A DNA stretch of 64,000 nucleotides from Emcibacter sp. (GTDB lineage Bacteria > Pseudomonadota > Alphaproteobacteria > Sphingomonadales > Emcibacteraceae), in NCBI GenBank assembly GCA_021774785.1, contig JAJFIQ010000026.1, positions 558,001-622,000 of the forward strand, in the 5' to 3' direction. Shown one piece after another: positions 1 through 11,216 of the stretch. The position numbers and the translations under genes are program-made. Each line of letters starts with the position of its first letter. Within the stretch, counting starts at the first letter, position 1. The notes under the pieces are model-generated. The model worked only from the letters and a program-made list of their open reading frames with translations, was not told the origin of the DNA and made no database searches.

Positions 1-2359
1 GACCAACACCCTCAATGGCACTTTGGGTTTTGGTGAAATATTTCTCGATAAATTCACTATTGAGACCAACGGCATCAAAAATCTGAGCGCCGCAATAGGA
101 CTGATAGGTAGAGATACCCATCTTGGACATGACTTTCAAAATACCCTTATCAATGGCTTTAGTATAGCGTGTCCGTGCCACCCTCGGGCTAATCACTTTA
201 TTAGATTCAGGGGCAAGTTCTTTGGCCATTGCCGTGATGGTTTCAAAGGCGAGATAGGGATTGATGGCTTCGGCACCATATCCGGCCAGCACACAAAAAT
301 GATGAACTTCGCGGGCTTCACCGGTTTCCACCACCAGGCCGACAGAGGTTCGAAGTCCTTTACGGATCAGGTAATGGTGAACGGCCGATGTGGCCAGTAA
401 CGCGGGAATAGCTATGCGTTCTTCGCTAACACCCCGGTCAGACAGGATGATGATGTTATCGCCTTCAATCACCGACACTTCTGCCAGCAGGCATATGCTT
501 TCAATGGCATTATCCATGCCCTTAATGCCCTTTGCGGCATCATAGGTCACATCAATAGTGACGGTTCGGAAATTATTGTCGGGAATATCGCCGATGGTAC
601 GGATTTTTTCCAGATCTTCATTGCTCAGGATAGGCTGGCGTACTTCCAGACGTTTATGGGTACCGACCCCTTTCAGGTCCAGAAGGTTTGGCCGTGGTCC
701 GATGAAGGACACCAGCGACATCACAGCCTCTTCCCGAATCGGGTCAATGGGCGGGTTGGTCACCTGGGCAAAATTCTGCTTGAAGTAGCTATAGAGCAGC
801 TTTGATTTATTGGACAGGGCCGAGATCGGCGTGTCCGTTCCCATGGAGCCAAGTGCCTCTTGTGCGCTGGTGGTCATGGGCGGAAACAGGAGTTTGATAT
901 CCTCCTGAGTATAGCCAAAAGCCTGTTGCCGTTTCAATAGGGACACATCAGTATCATGATGAGGGGCAAATTCCGCCGGCAGGTCTTCCAATTTGATCTG
1001 GGTACGGGCAAGGATCGCCTCATAATTATGGGCGCTTGCCAGTTCTGTCTTGATTTCATCATCCCCGATGATCCGGCCTTGCTTGGTGTCGATCAGCAGC
1101 ATCTTGCCCGGTTGCAGGCGCCATTTCTGAACGATTTTATTTTCCGGTATGGGCAAAACCCCCATTTCGGACGCCAATACCACCATATCATCATCGGTGA
1201 CAAGATAACGGGCCGGACGCAGGCCGTTGCGATCAAGGGTTGCCCCGATCAGGTTGCCATCGGTAAAAGCCATGGCGGCAGGGCCATCCCATGGCTCCAT
1301 CAAGGCGGCATGATATTCATAAAAAGCCCGGCGTTTTTCATTCATCAGCGGGTTGCCGGCCCAAGCTTCCGGGATTAGCATCATCATGGCATGAACGATA
1401 CTATAATCGGCGGCCACCAAAAGTTCGAGCGCATTGTCAAAACTTGCCGTATCGGAAATGCCCTCTGGAATCAGGGGCCAGAGTTTTTCCAGATCATCGC
1501 CTATGACATCAGAATGCATACTAAAACGCCGTGATGCCATCCAGTTTACGTTACCGCGTACGGTATTAATTTCGCCGTTGTGGCAAACCATACGGAACGG
1601 CTGCGCCAAGCCCCATGTGGGAAAGGTGTTGGTGGAAAACCGTTGATGGACAAGAGCGAGAGCCGATTTCATACGTTCATCAGTCAGGTCTTTATAATAG
1701 ACCCCAACCTGTGTCGCCAGAAGCATACCTTTATAAAGTAAAGTGCGGCTTGAACAGCAACAAGCATAATAATGATCTGTTTCGGCGTCCATATCAAAGA
1801 CGATATTGGAAAGCTGTTTTCGAATCAGATAAAGCTTCAGCTCAAACTGCGCGTTGTTATTACAATTATCCCCAATACCGACAAATCCTTGCACGATGGC
1901 GGGCTCGGATGCTTTTACACCATCACTGAAGCCGCTGTTGTCAGTGGGTACATCCCGCCAGCCAAGAAACTGCTGGCTTTCCTGATCCACCAGACCCTCA
2001 AAGACTTTTTTGATCTTGTCGGCAAGGTCTTTTTCATGGGGCAGAAACATCATCAGAACGCCGTAATCCCCAAGTTTAGGCAAAACAATATTTTCCTGGC
2101 TGGCCACAACCTGCATGAATTCGTCGGGCATTTGCAACAGAATACCGGCACCGTCACCGGATAGGGGGTCGGCACCAACGGCACCGCGATGGGTCAGGTT
2201 TTTTAGAATTTTCAAACCATTGATCACAATGTCATGGCTTTTTACACCCTTGATATTGGCCACCAGACCAATGCCACAGTTATCATGCTCATTAATAGGG
2301 TTATAAAGGCCCTGAGGGGACGGCAAACCTTGCTTGCTTAAGGGTTCCTGTTTGGTCAT
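1..2359 (-). CDS. gltB: Glutamate synthase large subunit, 5' part (runs off the left edge)
   Basis: Makes glutamate from glutamine and 2-oxoglutarate together with GltD. About 786 codons of the N-terminal half are visible. Translating the minus strand from ATG at 2359 gives a short pro-sequence and then Cys28 in the context EHDNCGIG. This is the N-terminal nucleophile of the class II glutaminase domain, exposed by pro-peptide removal in this family. It continues through the glutaminase core (HQRFSTNTFPTW, CHNGEINT, DRNGLRPAR) into the central domain. The synthase/FMN domain lies beyond the window. An AGGA-like site sits directly before the ATG and a GGAG slightly further upstream. Divergent from nrdA across a 930-bp gap. 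Identification is secure; the 3' end is not visible. Confidence 0.95.
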   Translation of the reverse strand, partial: MTKQEPLSKQGLPSPQGLYNPINEHDNCGIGLVANIKGVKSHDIVINGLKILKNLTHRGAVGADPLSGDGAGILLQMPDEFMQVVASQENIVLPKLGDYGVLMMFLPHEKDLADKIKKVFEGLVDQESQQFLGWRDVPTDNSGFSDGVKASEPAIVQGFVGIGDNCNNNAQFELKLYLIRKQLSNIVFDMDAETDHYYACCCSSRTLLYKGMLLATQVGVYYKDLTDERMKSALALVHQRFSTNTFPTWGLAQPFRMVCHNGEINTVRGNVNWMASRRFSMHSDVIGDDLEKLWPLIPEGISDTASFDNALELLVAADYSIVHAMMMLIPEAWAGNPLMNEKRRAFYEYHAALMEPWDGPAAMAFTDGNLIGATLDRNGLRPARYLVTDDDMVVLASEMGVLPIPENKIVQKWRLQPGKMLLIDTKQGRIIGDDEIKTELASAHNYEAILARTQIKLEDLPAEFAPHHDTDVSLLKRQQAFGYTQEDIKLLFPPMTTSAQEALGSMGTDTPISALSNKSKLLYSYFKQNFAQVTNPPIDPIREEAVMSLVSFIGPRPNLLDLKGVGTHKRLEVRQPILSNEDLEKIRTIGDIPDNNFRTVTIDVTYDAAKGIKGMDNAIESICLLAEVSVIEGDNIIILSDRGVSEERIAIPALLATSAVHHYLIRKGLRTSVGLVVETGEAREVHHFCVLAGYGAEAINPYLAFETITAMAKELAPESNKVISPRVARTRYTKAIDKGILKVMSKMGISTYQSYCGAQIFDAVGLNSEFIEKYFTKTQSAIEGVG

Positions 2360-2409
2360 TCCTGAAAACACTCCTCGACTAAATTTCTTATATAATTTTT
2401 CGCGCACAA

Positions 2410-2441
2410 ATCCAATCCGTCTTAAAGAAGACAGACTGGAT
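2410..2441 (-). promoter_or_regulatory. Inverted repeat in the gltB leader
   Basis: Arms ATCCAATCCGTCTT (2410-2423) and AAGACAGACTGGAT (2428-2441) can pair at 12 of 14 positions around a 4-nt loop, 51-82 nt before the gltB start. No T-run follows on either strand, so it is not a plain terminator. It could be a leader stem-loop or an operator. The function is unknown. Confidence 0.4.
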
Positions 2442-2994
2442 ATTAATCCTTTGTTTTAAAGTCAGTATTTGATGCGCTCTTCGTACTGTTTTTTCACAAT
2501 TAACTGTGTTTTAGTATTATGGTCAATGTTTGCGACCAAGGCGAAGAATTTTTCTCACTCAATGCAAGTGAGGGCAAAAAACAATCTGACGTAAATTTTC
2601 TACAGTTTTTGATGTGATTTTCAAAATTAACTGCAGCGTTGCTCCGTACTTATGTGTTTTTCTACTGATTCTCTTGGTTAAAATCAAGCGGATCATGAGA
2701 AAAAATATAGTAATATAATAGGTAAAAAGAAGATAAAGCCTTTTATTACAAACCATTAGCGATAAATAAAAAAGTTATTATATTGTTATAATAACCCCCG
2801 TGTGATTATAAAAGCGGGTAAAATTCATATAATTATGAGATCCGGGCAGAAATGTTTACCATCAGAATGAGAGGTTTTGGCGAACAGCCTCCGTCACTTA
2901 ACCGGTTTAATTTTTTTTAGCCATGGTTTTACCAGAAATCGTGGTTTTATCACGGGTTTCTGAAAGTCAAGAGTAAAAGCTAAAATACTAGTTG

Positions 2995-3032
2995 TTGACA
3001 TTATACTGGGGCCTAAATACCATATCTTGTGT
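2995..3032 (+). promoter_or_regulatory. Candidate distal nrdAB promoter with NrdR-like box
   Basis: TTGACA (2995-3000), 17 nt, then TACCAT (3018-3023) form a sigma70-like promoter pointing to nrdA. The 16-mer at 3017-3032, read on the minus strand as ACACAAGATATGGTAT, matches the NrdR box consensus ACACWATATATWGTGT at 13 of 16 positions and covers the -10. NrdR normally binds two boxes about three helical turns apart. I find no second box at that spacing, which weakens the call. Confidence 0.4.
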
Positions 3033-3098
3033 CGAGGGAGATTACACGGGGTTTGGAACGGGATTGTTGTTATTCTATAAGGCTCTAGGGTAAAATTG

Positions 3099-3176
3099 AT
3101 GAAAAAAACTCTAGAAAATCAGCTGTATCGTTTAAGAATTTCTGAGCAAATCAACCCTCTACAATCGAACAAATAA
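3099..3176 (+). CDS. Possible 25-codon leader ORF before nrdA
   Basis: ATG at 3099 preceded by AGGG (about 8 nt away), 25 sense codons, stop TAA at 3174. It would lie inside a transcript from the distal promoter at 2995-3023 and end 113 nt before the nrdA start. The peptide begins MKKTLENQLY and resembles nothing I recognise. In AT-rich DNA such ORFs arise by chance, so this is only a candidate. Confidence 0.2.
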   Translation: MKKTLENQLYRLRISEQINPLQSNK

Positions 3177-3220
3177 TATTATTGCATTATATTGATATGG
3201 TCACGGTTAAGAAGATTATG

Positions 3221-3265
3221 TGGTATAATAATGGGTTGATTCATTCAATTTGTTGAATTGAATGA
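3221..3265 (+). promoter_or_regulatory. Proximal nrdAB promoter (extended -10) and adjacent perfect hairpin
   Basis: TGGTATAAT (3221-3229) is a perfect extended -10 element, predicting transcription from about 3236. Five bases later lies a perfect inverted repeat, TCATTCAATT (3241-3250) and AATTGAATGA (3256-3265), with a 5-nt loop. It would be a stem-loop at the mRNA 5' end or an operator at the start site. A GANTC site (GATTC, 3238-3242) overlaps its left edge; GANTC is the CcrM methylation site in alphaproteobacteria. The nrdA GTG follows 24 nt later. Confidence 0.55.
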
Positions 3266-3289
3266 TTGTGATCAGATGGAGTAGCTCAG

Positions 3290-5119
3290 GTGACGGGTAC
3301 GTTATTTAAAGAAGCAGTACAGGTTAAAGACCATTCACGGGTTGAAACGGTACCAGAACGGGACAGTTTGCTGACGGATTTTGGCAAAGCGACCCTGACG
3401 GACCGTTATTTGATGCCAGATGAGGGTTTTCAGGATCTTTTTGCCCGGGTGTCCAGCTATTATAGTGACGATCAGGCCCATGCCCAGCGACTGTATGATT
3501 ATATCAGTCAGCTCTGGTTTATGCCCGCAACACCTATATTGAGCAACGGCGGTACCAAACGCGGCCTGCCTATATCCTGTTTCCTTAATGAAGCCAATGA
3601 CAGCCTTCAGGGCATTGTGACCCTATGGAATGAAAATGTCTGGCTGGCGTCCAAAGGCGGCGGCATAGGCAGCTACTGGGGCAATCTACGCTCCATTGGC
3701 GAAGGCGTATCCACCAACGGCAAGACCTCGGGCATCATTCCTTTTATCCGGGTGATGGACAGTCAGACTCTGGCTATCTCCCAAGGCTCTCTCCGGCGTG
3801 GCAGTGCGGCGGTATATCTGCCGATCAATCATCCGGAAATTGAGGAATTCATTGAAATTCGCCGTCCAACTGGCGGTGATCCGAACCGCAAGGCGCTTAA
3901 CCTTCATCATGGGATTGCTATTTCCAATGCCTTCATGCGGGCAGTGGAAAATGATGAAGAATGGGCGCTCTTAAGTCCCCATGATAATTCAGTGCAGAAA
4001 ACATTATCCGCGCGGGCATTGTGGATTCGGATGCTGACGGCCCGTATTGAAACCGGTGAGCCCTATATGCTGTTCAGCGATCATGTTAATGATTCCATAC
4101 CAGAACATCATAAGCTGGCGGGACTGAATGTAAAAACATCCAACCTTTGTTGTGAGATAACCCTGCCCACGGGTGAGGATCATCTTGGGGGTGAGCGCAC
4201 GGCTGTTTGTTGCCTGTCATCCATCAATTTGGAAAAATACGAAGACTGGAAAGACAGTGAACTGTTCATAACGGACGTGATGCGCTTTCTGGATAATGTG
4301 CTGGAAGATTTCATTGAACGGGCACCCGACAGCATGTCGCGCGCAACCTATGCCGCCATGCGGGAACGCAGTGTGGGTCTTGGTGCCATGGGTTTTCACA
4401 GCTTTTTACAGGATAGAATGATCCCATTTGAATCCGTTATGGCACAGGTCTGGAACAAACGGATATTTAAACATATTCAGGATGGGGTCAATGGGGCCTC
4501 AAAATTATTAGCGGTGGAAAAAGGCGCCTGCCCTGATGCGGCGGATTATGGTATTAATGAGCGTTTTTCCAATAAAACGGCCATTGCGCCAACGGCGTCC
4601 ATTTCCATTATCTGTGGTGGGACCAGCCCCGGTATTGAACCCATAGCTGCCAACAGCTTTACCCAGAAAACCCTGTCCGGATCATTTAATGTCCGCAGTC
4701 AGGCTTTAACCCGCCTGTTGATGAAAAAGGGCAAAAATACGGATGAAACATGGTCGTCGATTACCATCAATGGCGGTTCGGTACAGCATCTTGATTTTCT
4801 GGCTGATCATGAAAAGGATGTTTTCAAAACCGCCTTTGAGCTGGATCAGCGATGGGTGGTTGAACATGCGGCTGATCGGGCACCCATGGTGGATCAGGCC
4901 CAGTCGATTAATTTATTCCTGCCTGCGGATGTTCATAAGCGCGACCTGCATCAGATACATTTTCAGGCCTGGAAAAAAGGTGTCAAAAGTCTTTATTACT
5001 GTCGTTCCTTGTCTATTCAGCGGGCGGAAAGTGTCGACAGTGCAAAAATGGTCAAGCCGCAGGCGGCGGTTAAAAAGCAAGAATCTATGGATTATGAAGA
5101 ATGTCTGTCTTGCCAATGA
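3290..5119 (+). CDS. nrdA: Class I ribonucleoside-diphosphate reductase, alpha subunit
   Basis: Reduces ribonucleotides to deoxyribonucleotides with NrdB. 609 residues. Visible catalytic set: Cys97 (PISCFL) and Cys307 (AVCCLS) as the redox pair, Asn285/Cys287/Glu289 (SNLCCEI) with the thiyl-radical Cys287, the radical-transfer pair Tyr569-Tyr570 (SLYYCRS), and the C-terminal shuttle pair Cys605/Cys608 (ECLSCQ). Cys97 is the counterpart of E. coli Cys225, so about 130 N-terminal residues including the ATP-cone are absent, as in other short alphaproteobacterial NrdA proteins. The start is GTG at 3290 with GGAG at 3278-3281. The nrdB gene follows after 48 nt in the same orientation, so the two probably form an operon. 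Confidence 0.96.
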   Translation: MTGTLFKEAVQVKDHSRVETVPERDSLLTDFGKATLTDRYLMPDEGFQDLFARVSSYYSDDQAHAQRLYDYISQLWFMPATPILSNGGTKRGLPISCFLNEANDSLQGIVTLWNENVWLASKGGGIGSYWGNLRSIGEGVSTNGKTSGIIPFIRVMDSQTLAISQGSLRRGSAAVYLPINHPEIEEFIEIRRPTGGDPNRKALNLHHGIAISNAFMRAVENDEEWALLSPHDNSVQKTLSARALWIRMLTARIETGEPYMLFSDHVNDSIPEHHKLAGLNVKTSNLCCEITLPTGEDHLGGERTAVCCLSSINLEKYEDWKDSELFITDVMRFLDNVLEDFIERAPDSMSRATYAAMRERSVGLGAMGFHSFLQDRMIPFESVMAQVWNKRIFKHIQDGVNGASKLLAVEKGACPDAADYGINERFSNKTAIAPTASISIICGGTSPGIEPIAANSFTQKTLSGSFNVRSQALTRLLMKKGKNTDETWSSITINGGSVQHLDFLADHEKDVFKTAFELDQRWVVEHAADRAPMVDQAQSINLFLPADVHKRDLHQIHFQAWKKGVKSLYYCRSLSIQRAESVDSAKMVKPQAAVKKQESMDYEECLSCQ

Positions 5120-5167
5120 TGACCACGAATATTCACTATTGCAATTTAAGTTAAGGTACCACCATCC

Positions 5168-6127
5168 ATGTCCCTTTTAGAGGAACGCATTGTTTATAAA
5201 CCCTTTCAATATCCGTGGGCTTATGATGCCTGGCTGACACAGCAGCGCATTCACTGGCTGCCGGAAGAAGTGCCCATGGCTGATGATGTCAAAGACTGGA
5301 ACATGAAAATTACCGAGGGGGAAAAACATCTGTTGATGCAGATTTTTCGTTTTTTCACTCAGGCGGATGTGGAAGTGAATAATTGCTACATGCGTCATTA
5401 TACCCAGGTCTTTAAACCGACCGAGGTACAGATGATGCTGGCGGCATTTTCAAATATGGAAACGGTTCATGTGGCGGCCTATAGCCACTTGCTGGATACG
5501 CTTGGTATCCCTGAATCGGAATATGAAGCCTTCCTCCAATATACGGAGATGAAGGATAAATATGATTATATGCAGATCTGGGGTGTGGAAACCAAGGCAG
5601 ATATTGCCAAAACGCTGGCGGTATTTGGCGGCTTTACCGAAGGTCTGCAATTATTTGCCTCTTTTGCCATTTTGATGAATTTTCCTCGCTTTAACAAGAT
5701 GAAGGGCATGGGACAGATTATCACCTGGTCGGTGCGGGACGAGAGCCTTCATACCAACAGCATCATCCAGCTGTTTCATACCTTTGTGCAGGAAAATCCG
5801 GAAATCTGGACCGATGAGCTTCAGGAAGAACTAACCGAGGCCTGCAAGACTATTGTCACCCATGAGGATGCCTTTATCGATCTTGCTTTTGAAATGGGTG
5901 ATATTGAAGGGTTGTCGGCAAGAGAAGTGAAGGATTATATTCGCTATATTGCCGACAGAAGGCTGACACAATTAAATCTGTCTCCGATCTATTTCGTTGG
6001 TATTAATCCCCTGCCTTGGATGGATGAAATCCTCAACGGGATTGAACATACCAACTTTTTTGAAAATCGATCAACGGAATATTCCAAAGCCTCCACCGAG
6101 GGAAGCTGGGAGGAAGCCTTCGATTAA
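5168..6127 (+). CDS. nrdB: Class I ribonucleoside-diphosphate reductase, beta subunit
   Basis: Di-iron, tyrosyl-radical subunit of ribonucleotide reductase; 319 residues. Ligands fall at the spacing of the E. coli protein: Asp67, Glu98 and His101, radical Tyr105 (METVHVAAY), Glu158 (FTEGLQ), Glu192 and His195 (RDESLH). Retention of Tyr105 argues for a tyrosyl-radical enzyme rather than the Tyr-less subclass Ic. No ATP-cone is fused at either end, so neither subunit carries the usual activity switch. Its TAA stop overlaps the stop of the convergent TPR gene by 4 nt. Confidence 0.96.
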   Translation: MSLLEERIVYKPFQYPWAYDAWLTQQRIHWLPEEVPMADDVKDWNMKITEGEKHLLMQIFRFFTQADVEVNNCYMRHYTQVFKPTEVQMMLAAFSNMETVHVAAYSHLLDTLGIPESEYEAFLQYTEMKDKYDYMQIWGVETKADIAKTLAVFGGFTEGLQLFASFAILMNFPRFNKMKGMGQIITWSVRDESLHTNSIIQLFHTFVQENPEIWTDELQEELTEACKTIVTHEDAFIDLAFEMGDIEGLSAREVKDYIRYIADRRLTQLNLSPIYFVGINPLPWMDEILNGIEHTNFFENRSTEYSKASTEGSWEEAFD

Positions 6128-9006
6128 TTCTGCCGCCATTGTTTGAGGGCTCGTTTTGCATCGGGTCTTTCCGGGAAATCGGCCTTGGATGCAATGGCCT
6201 CGATCATTAGTTTCAGGGCCTCACCGCGCCGCCCCAGCTTGTCGAGCGTTATGGCAAGATGATATTTAATTTCGGGATCACTGAATCTTAGCACTAAAGC
6301 TTTTCTAAGCAGGGGCAGTGCTGTTTCCGGATTTCCGCGCCGACTTTCAATCCATGCCAGTGTATCAAGTATATTGGCATTATCGGGCAGAAGCTCATTT
6401 GCCTTGCGGGCATATTCCAATGCCTTATCTTCATTGCCAAATAAGAAATTTACCGAAGCGGCGTTATTGAGCACAATTGGCCTGAGGGGGTATTTAGCCA
6501 ATAAATTCTCGTGAAATTCCACAGACTTTTTAATTTGTCCAACTTTTTTATAGGCATTGCCCAATGTCATGGAAAAGACCATATCTTTTGGATGTTTTCC
6601 ATGCCAGTCTTCCAATATGGTGATAGCATCCGCCATGCGGTCTGATTTTTGATATACTTGGTATAGCCCCATGACAGCCAGTGGATTGTTGCCAATTTTC
6701 TGAGCGGCAAAATAGGCATTTTCGGCCTGTTCAAATTCCTTCAGAGCCACATGCAGATCCCCGGTTAAAATATCTGGATAAGGGTTGTCCGCCTTGGTAA
6801 TGCGTCGCAAGTGGTTGATCATTTCAAAGCCATTTTTTCGGTTGGCATCTTTGACCGCCATTTTAATAAGCATAATATAAGCATCAGATAGTTCGGGGTC
6901 CCATGCGATGGCCTTCATAAGCGTTTTAGTTGCGGCTTTGCGGTTGTTACCTTTAATTTGTGCATTGGCTAAAGCCAGCAGGGCATCACCCCTTTTTACG
7001 GCATATTCAACAGCCAGTTGAAAATTTCTGATGGCTTCATTGGGGTTTCCGGCTTTTTGATATAATTTTCCCCGCAAGCTATAAGCTCTGGCATGTTTTG
7101 GAAAACGATCAATAAATTCCGATGTGACTTCTATGGCTGATCTTGTATTTTCATTTATCAAATAACCACTAATAAGATGATTCAGGGTTACAAAATCATT
7201 GCCATTGATTGAATGGGCTTTTTTGTACCAGAACAGGGCATTATTGCTGTCTTTGAGCAGTTTGTAGATATTGCCCAGTTCCAGCATCAGGGCATAATCA
7301 TTGGGAATTTTTTCCAATTGATTACGCAGACCCTCAATGGCGATGGCCGGTTTGCCTTCAATCACATCAAGACGGGATAAATGGATCAGACTGGCAATAT
7401 TATTTTTTTCGAGCTTCAGGGCCTGCATATAGTTTTTCCGGGCCCCAACAAGATCACCGGTCAGGCCGATGGTGGTCCCATATAGGTTAAGGAGGTAGAC
7501 ATTTTCCGGCTGCCTTTCAAGCAAAGATTTAACGATGGTCGCCGCTTTATCAAATTGATTGGATTGTTGGTATGCCTTTACCAGAAGCAGTTTCACATCA
7601 ATATCGTTCAGGTTATGCTGTTCTGCCTGCAGAAGGTTGTTTATGGCGGCCCCGAAAGATCCCGCAGCCATATTACCCCGGGCAAGATTGGTGAGTCCCG
7701 TTGATGATTTAGGCATTAATTTAGTGACACTTTCCAGATAAAAATTGGCCTTATCCACATTACCCAATTCCAGATATACCAGCCCAAGAAGGGTAAGGAT
7801 AGTCGGGTTATTCTGTTGGTTAAAGTCAGCCTTTAACAGAATAATATTGGCAGCAAGCGGGTCGCCGGATTGCAATTCCAATGCCCCGAGCAGTCTCATG
7901 GCCCCGATGTCATCTTTTTCAAGTTTCAAATATTGTTGCAGGCTTTCCCTTGCTGCGTCAAGATTGCCAAAATGGAAATTAGCCAGTCCCGCTAAATAAT
8001 GATAGGTGGGATTGGCATTCATAACTTTTGGTGGTAAAGACCTTAAAGTATTGATGATTTCTGTCATGTTGGATTTTGAAATCGTCATATCCCCACGGGT
8101 GGCGGCGATAATTGCCTTTAAGTATTTTGCACGTGGTTCCCTTGGATATTTGGTGAGGATAAAATCCACATCTTTTTCGGCGTCATCAAATTTCTTTGTG
8201 TCAATATATAGTGCCGCTCGGGTCAGGCGGGAAAGAATATTGGTATCATCCAACGTCATCGCTTCATTGATAGCTTCTATGGCGTTATTAATAAACCCGC
8301 GTTGTTTATAAATTTTTGCTTTCAGTATCCAGGCGTTTGGGTCGGGATCAGGGGCTGCAAGAACGCTATCAATATATTTCATAGCCAGAGGGAATTTTTT
8401 ATGAACGGCTGCGACCTGTGCCAGCCCTAATGTGGCTTTCTGAAGCTGCGGATTAATTTCCAGTGCCTGTTGGTAACTGTGTTTGGCATTGGCTAATCTT
8501 TTGTAACCAAAATATGCGAGGCCTCTAAGGTAAAAAATTTCTGCTTCAATATTATCATCGCGATTGCCGCTTCGGATATTATCAAGAAGATATTTATTTT
8601 TGTTTTGTAATATGTAGGCATATCCCAAAAAGACAATAAGGCTGTCATTGTCTGCACCCCGGTCCCGGGCAAAATTGAGATTAACTTCCGCTCCGGCGCC
8701 GTCACCATTTTTGATCAGAACCTCTGCCATGAGAATGCGCGACGACAGGTGACGGGGGTTTGCTTTCAGGGCGTTTTTCAGGTGGATTTTGGCTTCTGTT
8801 ACTTTACCGTTATGAAAGCTGATCAGGGCCTTTTCATAGGATTCTTCTGCCTGTCGGGATTCAGCAGTGGTAATGGCATATGCCCTTGGGGTGGAAAGCG
8901 GTGCTGTTAACATCAGGCAGGCACATATCGCGACCAGCCCGACGGAACTGAGTTTTAAGGACAGACCAGTTGGAATCTTGATTTTCTTATTATTATTCCG
9001 CCGCAT
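6124..9006 (-). CDS. prsT: PrsT-type TPR-repeat protein (XrtA/PEP-CTERM-associated family)
   Basis: 960 residues made almost entirely of tandem tetratricopeptide repeats (recurring A..Y..AL...P..). A basic N-terminus (MRRNNNKKIK) is followed by a hydrophobic export signal, residues 20-44, ending in AYA, a plausible signal peptidase I site. An ICAC tetrapeptide inside the signal could instead be a weak lipobox. Length and repeat layout fit the PrsT family, which accompanies exosortase and exopolysaccharide loci. No exosortase, PEP-CTERM substrate or polysaccharide gene is nearby, so the role here is inferred only from family likeness. Translation starts at ATG 9006 after AGGG. The 3' end interlocks with nrdB through a shared TTAA. 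Confidence 0.75.
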   Translation of the reverse strand: MRRNNNKKIKIPTGLSLKLSSVGLVAICACLMLTAPLSTPRAYAITTAESRQAEESYEKALISFHNGKVTEAKIHLKNALKANPRHLSSRILMAEVLIKNGDGAGAEVNLNFARDRGADNDSLIVFLGYAYILQNKNKYLLDNIRSGNRDDNIEAEIFYLRGLAYFGYKRLANAKHSYQQALEINPQLQKATLGLAQVAAVHKKFPLAMKYIDSVLAAPDPDPNAWILKAKIYKQRGFINNAIEAINEAMTLDDTNILSRLTRAALYIDTKKFDDAEKDVDFILTKYPREPRAKYLKAIIAATRGDMTISKSNMTEIINTLRSLPPKVMNANPTYHYLAGLANFHFGNLDAARESLQQYLKLEKDDIGAMRLLGALELQSGDPLAANIILLKADFNQQNNPTILTLLGLVYLELGNVDKANFYLESVTKLMPKSSTGLTNLARGNMAAGSFGAAINNLLQAEQHNLNDIDVKLLLVKAYQQSNQFDKAATIVKSLLERQPENVYLLNLYGTTIGLTGDLVGARKNYMQALKLEKNNIASLIHLSRLDVIEGKPAIAIEGLRNQLEKIPNDYALMLELGNIYKLLKDSNNALFWYKKAHSINGNDFVTLNHLISGYLINENTRSAIEVTSEFIDRFPKHARAYSLRGKLYQKAGNPNEAIRNFQLAVEYAVKRGDALLALANAQIKGNNRKAATKTLMKAIAWDPELSDAYIMLIKMAVKDANRKNGFEMINHLRRITKADNPYPDILTGDLHVALKEFEQAENAYFAAQKIGNNPLAVMGLYQVYQKSDRMADAITILEDWHGKHPKDMVFSMTLGNAYKKVGQIKKSVEFHENLLAKYPLRPIVLNNAASVNFLFGNEDKALEYARKANELLPDNANILDTLAWIESRRGNPETALPLLRKALVLRFSDPEIKYHLAITLDKLGRRGEALKLMIEAIASKADFPERPDAKRALKQWRQN

Positions 9007-9105
9007 TTATGTGACCCTTGCATATTATATATATTATTTTTTAGATACTATGCCGTTTATGGAGCAAAATATCTAACAAAATGTTGCAAAGGCAAAATAT
9101 TGCGA

Positions 9106-11210
<2,105 letters not shown>

Positions 11211-11216
11211 CACGTA

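Larger units (their letters stand above)
2360..3289. other. Long AT-rich divergent intergenic region (gltB/nrdA)
   Basis: 930 bases without a convincing long gene. The only longer frame (2559-2756, minus, 65 codons) has low-complexity AT-rich codons and no family features. The part near gltB holds an imperfect inverted repeat (2410-2441) and a near-palindrome CACAATTAACTGTG (2495-2508). The part near nrdA holds a promoter-like TTGACA with an NrdR-like box (2995-3032), a 25-codon ORF (3099-3176), an extended -10 (3221-3229) and a perfect hairpin (3241-3265). I see nothing certain in 2550-2990. Confidence 0.6.

Noticed and set aside
2559-2756. 65-codon minus-strand ORF in the gltB/nrdA gap
   Set aside because: Low-complexity AT-rich translation, no good ribosome binding site and no family; the region reads as regulatory.
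3030-3289. Cobalamin riboswitch in the nrdA leader
   Set aside because: The enzyme is class I (with NrdB), which needs no B12, and I see no B12-box-like core.
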